From Philonthus cognatus (taxonomy: Eukaryota > Arthropoda > Insecta > Coleoptera > Staphylinidae), in the NCBI GenBank assembly GCA_932526585.2, contig OW052246.1, positions 51,001 to 115,000 of the forward strand: DNA of 64,000 nt. The letters run 5' to 3'. Positions within the stretch are counted from its first letter, which is position 1, and the number at the start of each line of letters is the position of its first letter. A program made the translations under genes and the position numbers. Shown here piece after piece: positions 57,501 to 64,000 of this stretch. The notes below the pieces were generated by a model, which was not told the origin of the DNA, searched no databases, and saw only the letters and a list, made by a program, of their open reading frames with translations.

Positions 57501-59395
57501 AAATAAATACAATTTTTACAATGGCCGACCAAACCTGACAAATTGTCAAAAATTTCCAAACTTTGTACGCTCGGCACATGTTACACCGAATCAAACCCTC
57601 AGATAGGACAAAACCGACATAAAATCGTACGCCCGACACGTTAGTAAAAGTTTGATCCCGATCAATTGCCGAATTAAAAAAATATCTATAAACCGGAATA
57701 TAAATTTACACTGCGCCGCCGAGTACCGTTGTGTGTAAAAGTAAACAATGTAAGGTTCTGTGTAGGTAAGAGCATACGACTTTTATCCAATACCCACTTA
57801 CACCATAGATACTGAACCGCGGTTAAGCAATTTCTACTAATTTGTGGCTTAAGTGGAAGGTTTCAAATTGAATACATTGCTTAAGTATCTTTGCACACGC
57901 TAGCGATTTTACATACTTCTAGGTTTGGTTAGATTAGGTTAGTAAAAAGGTTTGCAATAGAATAAATTGCGCAAGTCATTTTGCTCCCTATGCCTGTTCT
58001 ACATACTTCTAGGTTAGGTTGGGTTAGGAGAAAGGTTTTCTATAGAATTCATTGCGCAAGTCTCTTTGCGAACGATGCCTGTTCCACATACTTCTAGATT
58101 AGGTTAGGTTAGGAGAAAGGTTTGCAATAGAATAAATCGCTTCTGTCTCTTTGGGCACTGTGCCTATTCCATGTACTTCTAGGTTAGGTTAGATTTAGAA
58201 AAAGGTTTTTAATAGAATAAACTACTTATCTTCTTGCAACGCTAACACTTATCAGGTGAGGGAAACGAAGCAGCAGTATCTTTGCGCATGTTAGCGACTT
58301 TACATACTTAGGTTAGATTAGTATAAAGGTTTGCAATAGAATACATTATTTTTTGTTTATAAATAACCTTAAAATGTAAGTTGTGTAGTCGTATTCTTTT
58401 GTAAGCTTATTTTTTTTATTAAATTCAAAGCGAAAATTCAGATTCAATTTTTAGCGAGTGGTTAAAAAATCAATCGCGAAATTCCTTTTATACTGGGCTT
58501 GCGTTCCAAAGCCCGAATGAGCCTTCTGGATAGGTCAATTCCGACGTACGAGCACACACCCAGCACAACGAGACCATTCGTGACGCTCAAAAGTGTCGAT
58601 TATAAAAGTTACAAATATCCGATTTTTTTAATTTTTGACGTTTCATTTTCGACGTTTGATTTTTGATCTTAAAGCACACACACACATACCATCACACAGA
58701 TAAATAATCTGTGTATGGAAACCATGAAAACGTATCAAAAATGGAGTATGTACCCTGTTCTACGCATTAGCCCAAAACAATAACAAATTACCACTGCAAT
58801 GTCTCAGATATGCTGACGACCCTATTCTAGAGGATTACCAAAAATACTTCACAAATGTTAAAAAAATTATGTAAATTAATTAATCAATCACTATCTTGCA
58901 CGCACACCAAATTTTATAAAACACTGGATCAGCGACACGACGTTGGGACCAACATATCCAATTGCTGGGTTCAGTCGAACTAGCAGAAGGAGGCCAGCAA
59001 TGAGAGAAACGGCTGATCAAATCATTTTCATCAAAATAATTCCATTTTGTTTAATTCACTTCATTATGTTTTATATCAACTGGATTGTCAAGTTAACACA
59101 CATTTTTAATTTATAATTATGATGAGTATTTGGAGTATTATTTCCTGGGAAATCAACAGAAATGCTCGTTTTGATAGAATGCCATAGTTTTATTAAAAAT
59201 ATGTTTTGATAGTATATTACATAATAATACAAGCAATGATATCACAGCTGTTTAGATTTATGTCGAATAAAAATTAAAACTCGTTTTTATTAAAATAGCA
59301 CTTTATCCAACTTTATGGTATTGAATATGGTTTATAAAAGTAGATAAATATTGAAAAAATATTAAATGAATACTTCTATTAAACTTTTTTTCGTC
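54541..59395. mobile_element. Foldback element, copy B (least interrupted)
   Basis: Left arm 54541-56185 pairs with right arm 56395-57374 plus 58773-59395. The outer end begins CATTTAACAGTCTACACTTA and reappears inverted near 59400-59435. The loop is 56186-56394. The internal palindrome 55229-55655 equals 3051-3477. The only insertion is RM copy B in the right arm. The GCATACGAGCTATG near 55950 is the empty site of the element at 3775-5541. Confidence 0.8.
57383..58772. mobile_element. RM element, copy B (complete)
   Basis: Runs from GGCTAATGTGTAGA to CTACGCATTAGCC, with target duplication CAATACAA (57375-57382, one change) and CAAAACAA (58773-58780). It retains about 110 bp between 57820 and 57910 that copy A lost. 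The TTAGG-containing minisatellite is at 57905-58345. Confidence 0.8.
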
Positions 59396-60137
59396 ATCGT
59401 CATCTATTAAAATAAGTGTAGACTGTTAAATGGCTTTGGGGTCGTATCTAACCCCTAGATAGCGGGGCAGCATGTCGAAATTTGCAAAACGAGTGTAAAT
59501 TTTTATTTGAGCTTTCCCAGGCAATTTCATGAAAATCTAACTTTACAGAAATGTTCAGGGGGCAAAAATAGGTCCGGTGTGCATCGGTTTTGCAAATTCG
59601 TGAGAATTTTTGAAGATTATTTTGTGATTGAAAATAATTGCAAGTTTTATGATTTTTTTTCGAAAAAACCATAATAGCTAGAATTATAACCGATGCACAC
59701 AGGTTCTAAAATGGGCTCAAGTTTATGTGTGAATTTCTTCGTAACTCTAGCTTCTCTGGTAAGGCTGGAATAAAAAATTTAAAATTTTTAAAATCAAACA
59801 AAAACTAATTCTTCTACAATTAATCGAGAGATGTCACTGTGTGTATTAAATTACTTATTACATACTAGGTCTAATTCGTTACATGAATTTTTTACACTGA
59901 ATCTGTTCGTTATATCAACTGAACATCTGTAATTGTGAATGTAAAGTTATACTTACTTGAACTGTGACGTCAAAAACTTGATCTCAGTTCAAGTTAGTGC
60001 AGTACAAACGAACAAACTTACTAATACATCACAAGTATACAGGCAGATTTTCGAAACTTTGTTTAGTAGCCGTAGTTATTGAAGCATCAAAGTGTTTCTG
60101 AAAATTACGAGTTAAATAAGTAAAGCGATAATGGTTA
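59396..60137 (+). repeat. Q and S modules, copy B
   Basis: Matches 10691-11281 and 50230-51017, with the S part shortened near 60085-60095. The end of the S part keeps a partial left direct repeat (ATTACGAGTTAAATAAG onward) in front of the LTR-like insertion. No gene seen. Confidence 0.65.
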
Positions 60138-61094
60138 TGTAATGTATACTAATACATTTAAAAATAATAACCATTATTATTATTATTACTTATATATATT
60201 AATATCTATTTTTATTTAACTTTATTATTTAAATTCCATTATTTAATTTAGAGTTAGTTGTTTTTCTTTTTAAATCATTCGATGACCTATTTAATTATCT
60301 ATTCGCAGTAACGACATTAGAGATACAAATAACTTATCAACCGCTATTCTAAATATTGTTCACTTTTAATTTTTATCATAAGTAAATATCTTTAATGCAC
60401 ATTGGCGACTTCATTGTTGCGGAGTAAATATTTTTCAATAACAAATATATTTTTCTTTCAACATCTCATTACTTATTTGTCATTAGCTATTATCTAGTAT
60501 TATGGATATTCTGTTGCAGATAACATTGGGAACAGCAAATAGCTCACTAGCTCAAACTTAAATATTATTTGCATATCTATTTTATCATTAGTAAATACCA
60601 TTAAGGTCTAGTCTCAATCTCATTATTGTAAAGTAAATATTTTCAGCTTCAACTCCTAGACTTTGCTTCCCAATGTTATGTGTGTGTCTAATTAGATTTT
60701 AATATATTGTTATCAACGAAAGAAGTGGGGTTGTTCTAGTGTCGAGGAGACCAACATACCTTCTTGGAGTTAATCTTGTAAAAACCTTTCGAGTAAGAAG
60801 TTATATTATTTTGTGTTTACGACAGCACAAGTAACTTTTAGTGTTGTTTCGTGGTCGCTTTGTCCTACGATAACATAAGTAACTCTTGGTGTTGTTTCAC
60901 GTTCGTTTTGTTCTAAGCTAGTGTATATAAATGGTTCAAGTTGAATAAACCAAGTTTTGTGTACATTGTGTTTCACTCCAGTTTCACCAGTGGTACCCAG
61001 TTTTTTACATAGGTAAATTGAGGAAGTAATAAAAAGCAACTTGTAGCAATCTGTTATCAATAGAAAATTGATAAAAATCAGAAGCGACGTTACA
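60138..61094. mobile_element. LTR-like insertion, copy B
   Basis: TGTAATGTATAC to GACGTTACA, as in copies A and C. It carries an extra ~30-bp internal duplication near 60870-60900 (AAGTAACTYTTGGTGTTGTTTC type). The right direct repeat ACACTCCACTGTG follows immediately. Confidence 0.55.
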
Positions 61095-62680
61095 ACACTC
61101 CACTGTGTACTAATTACAAGTTAAATAAGTAAAGCAATAATGGTTACATTAATCAGAAAAACACTCACCATTTCTATATTCTGTTCACACTAATATCTCC
61201 CAAATCACCCTTAACAATTCACGTGAATAATTACAATTGCGAAGAGAAAAACGCAAACACTTGTTGAATCATTCGATTTTAAACTCGCGTCTTTTAAACC
61301 GGCACAAACAACAAACTGGATGCCGAGTGCATTGCCGGCACCGGCACCAAAAATATCGCGCACCGCGCGTTTTAGACCAATGGGGAGCAGGACCATCACG
61401 CGTGACTCGACGGAACATGTTTTGGGTGGCCGGCGCTGGCTGAGGCTCGACATTGTTTTGTTTGTGTTTTGTTTGTTTACAAAGACGAGTGATTTGATTT
61501 AATTGAAACGGGTAGAGTGATTTTATTAATTGTAAGTGTTAAATTAATATTAAACAAAAACAGCAATTGTTGTTCTCTTGCTTGTTTCTATAACCTAATA
61601 GATTCGATTTAAATAAAGTTATTTGATTAATAATTCTCACACATTTTCACCTAAGCAACATCCAACTTCACGTTAAAGTGTACTTTCAGTAGATACTAAA
61701 TATTAAACAAAATTCACTAACCGTATTAACTGACGTTAATTTTTAGTTTCAAATCGCTCCACTGAGCAAAAGTAGTGTTTAGTAGAATTCCTAAAACTGT
61801 ACTATAAGATCTTAATAAGGACCAATTAATAGACAGTTTAAAAACTTCATTATCATGCAATGTTTTTACACATGAAGATTTTCATTTAACGTAAATCGTA
61901 TTTAATGCACACGACAGTCAACGTGTTAAGTATGATATTATTGTTCACATCCAGGAGAGCTATTCACAGTACCGATGCAATTTGTCATCGGTGACAATTT
62001 GCACTGAAATTATGTTTCTTGTTTCAGTCGAGCGAGCCCAGTGTCCAAGACAGACAAGCGGAAGTATCTTCAGCAAAAGAGAGGATGTGTGTTGCTAAGG
62101 GCATCATCTGTTGGACTACATGGACCTTAAAACTCCAGACAGAGAAGTGCTCGTGTTTGTGCTGGGACCTTAACCACAGTGGTCGTGTTGTGTTGAGGGA
62201 GGGAGTATTTTAACGTGTGTGTGTTAAGTGCCAGTGAGTCAATGGCTGTGTTTTCTACTCATCAATTAAGTTATGCAGTTATATGTGGTTTTCTAAAAGA
62301 ATTTATTTAATTGTGTTAAACTACCTAGATTGCAGTGCAAAAGCAGAGGCAGTGCTGAAGCATGTTGGAGGAGACAGTATCAACACTTACAAAGGTGTGT
62401 ATGAAAATTGTTTAATAAATCACAGCCTTAGCATTTAAATAATTAATGTTAATTGATAAACAGAGTTTCAAAATTGTTAATTTGTTCATTGTTTATTACT
62501 TTTTGTAATTTATTGTAGGATCCTATAACTAAATTGGTCATTTTGAAAAGTCTCTTGAATCTTCAAATTAAATTACATTTTGCAAAATTCTGCTCTGTGT
62601 AATAATAATAATAATTTTTTTGTGCTGAAATACAGAAGATTTACACAAGTTCAGACGATATACATTGAGGAGGTTTCACA
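61095..62680 (+). repeat. Gene-like module G, copy B
   Basis: Matches 12219-13780. The GC-rich block near 61310-61440 is conserved. The minus-strand ORF is shifted near its C-terminal end by a one-base deletion (near 61228). The TTGTTTCAG acceptor-like site is near 62022 and the TTACAAAGGTGTG donor-like site near 62395. Confidence 0.5.
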
Positions 62681-63050
62681 TAGTAGCATGAACACTGAAC
62701 TTAAAACTGATTTAAAATTAATAAACACTTTCACTGTTTATTTTTATTTTTAAAACTGACTAGTTTCGGTCAGACGATTATTATGAAAGTTATTACAAGA
62801 TTAATGTTACAGAGGGAGCGGTGTACATTTTATACCTAAAGCGGGAATTAAGTGACCTAATTTTTGGGGCGCAAAGAGACAAACATATCAAGCAGCGTGG
62901 TGTTAAACGTTTCTCAGTTGTCATTAGTAACGTGCGATCCTTTTTCTAATCCAATCCAATCCTTGACGCAAAAGTGGAGTTTGAAAAGTACATCTTTTAG
63001 CCGGTGTAACGGACCACTTGAACCGGGGGTGGCAGTGTGTTGAGTTAAAC
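62681..63050 (-). mobile_element. Penelope-like element 3' end, copy B
   Basis: Matches 13781-14160 on the same strand. TGACTAGTTTCGGTCAGAC near 62757 is the inverse of the PLE 3' motif at 42955-42975. Confidence 0.5.
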
Positions 63051-64000
63051 TAAGTTGTTTTCTGATTGCCATCTATTAAAATAAGTGTAGACTGTTAAAT
63101 GGCTGTGGGGTGGTATCTACCCCTAGAAGCAGGGCAGCATGTCAAAATTTACAATACGAGTGTACATTTTTATTTGAGCTTTCCCAGGCAATTTCATGAA
63201 AATCTAACTACAGAAATGTCCAGGGGGCAAAAATAGGTCCGGTGTGCATCGGTTTTGCAAATTCGTGAGAATTTTTGAAGATTATTTTGTGATTGAAAAT
63301 AATTGCAAGTTTTATGATTTTTTTTCGAAAAAACCATAATAGCTAGAATCATAAGTGATGCACACAGGTCCTAAAATGGGCCCAAGTTTATGTGTGAATT
63401 TGTTCGTAACTCTAGCTTCTCTGGTGCATGCGCAGCAGCACCCACTCCAGTGGTTCTTAACATGTGGATGAGTGTGTGTGTGTGTTTTTTTTTAAAACAA
63501 ATCAATGTTTACAATGGCCGACTCATTTTAACAAATTGTCAAACATTTCCAAACTTTGTACACCGAATCAAATTCTCAGGTGGGTCAATACTGACGTAAA
63601 ATCGTACGCCCGACACGTTAGTACAAGTCTGATCGCGATCAATTGTCGAATAAAAAACTTTACCATAAAATAAAAAAAAAAGTTCACTTCCCCACCGAGT
63701 GCCGTTGTGTGTAAAAGTAATCAATGCAATGTTCTAGTAATAACTTATGACTTTTAACCAATGCCCACTTGCACCGTAGTTACTTCCACGGTTAACCCTC
63801 TGCATGTCTCTTTCATCAAAATGCAAATATATAAACAGTATGTGAATAAAATTGTGATTTAGAATGAGTGTATCAAACTTAGGATTTGTTAGTTAATTGT
63901 CATTTAAAGTGTCGAAAATAAACAAGTGTTTCGATAATTTCTTTTATTTACATTATTTCATTGTCACTTTCATATCCTTTCTTTAATAAAACCTAACCTA
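63051..64000 (+). repeat. Q module, RM fragment and flank, copy B
   Basis: 63051-63423 Q module; 63424-63730 RM interior fragment starting TGCATGCGCAGCAGC; 63731-64000 matches 14820-15057. A ~50-bp stretch at about 63737-63785 is missing from copy A. Homology is unbroken at the window end, so copy B continues beyond it. Confidence 0.65.

Overview
This window looks like a repeat-packed stretch of an arthropod, most likely insect, nuclear genome. The DNA is AT-rich and has spliced transposase exons. It carries relics of hAT, P, Tc1, Penelope-like (PLE), jockey-like and RNase-H-bearing LINE elements, possible solo LTRs, and many TTAGG-type motifs, the usual insect telomere unit. I found no intact host gene, no rRNA or tRNA gene, no CRISPR array and nothing prokaryotic. 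Species cannot be set from this sequence.

Layout. 1-2.6 kb: PLE/MITE scraps fused to a frameshifted hAT transposase. 2.6-15.1 kb: copy A of a composite repeat, made of a foldback element, a TTAGG-bearing TIR element (called RM here), an LTR-like insertion, a GC-richer gene-like module (G) and a PLE 3' end. 15.1-23.8 kb: GATC-rich TIR elements and further G copies. 23.85-25.3 kb: LINE relic. 25.7-41.3 kb: a ~15.6-kb imperfect palindrome around a ~5-kb array of TTAGG-containing 42/30-bp units, with a ~209-bp MITE, a solo LTR and a Tc1 element in the right arm only. 41.8-45.4 kb: PLE and inverted copy D. 45.4-48.6 kb: P-superfamily (THAP9-like) transposase relic carrying a solo LTR. 48.6-53.2 kb: copy C, with a 9-bp-TSD foldback. 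54.5-64 kb: copy B of the composite repeat, running off the window end.

How it fits together. Paralogous copies serve as empty sites for one another. Several insertions can therefore be delimited to the base with target-site duplications (8 bp for four TIR elements, TA for Tc1, 9 bp for the foldback, 10 bp for a short retroposon, 4-5 bp for LTR-like pieces). The locus is a nested stratigraphy of inverted-repeat elements. All transposase genes seen are broken, so nothing here is likely to move without help in trans. The long inverted repeats could make double-stranded RNA if transcribed; that is inference.

Copy and boundary coordinates come from reading, not alignment, and may be off by tens of bases except where a TSD is given.
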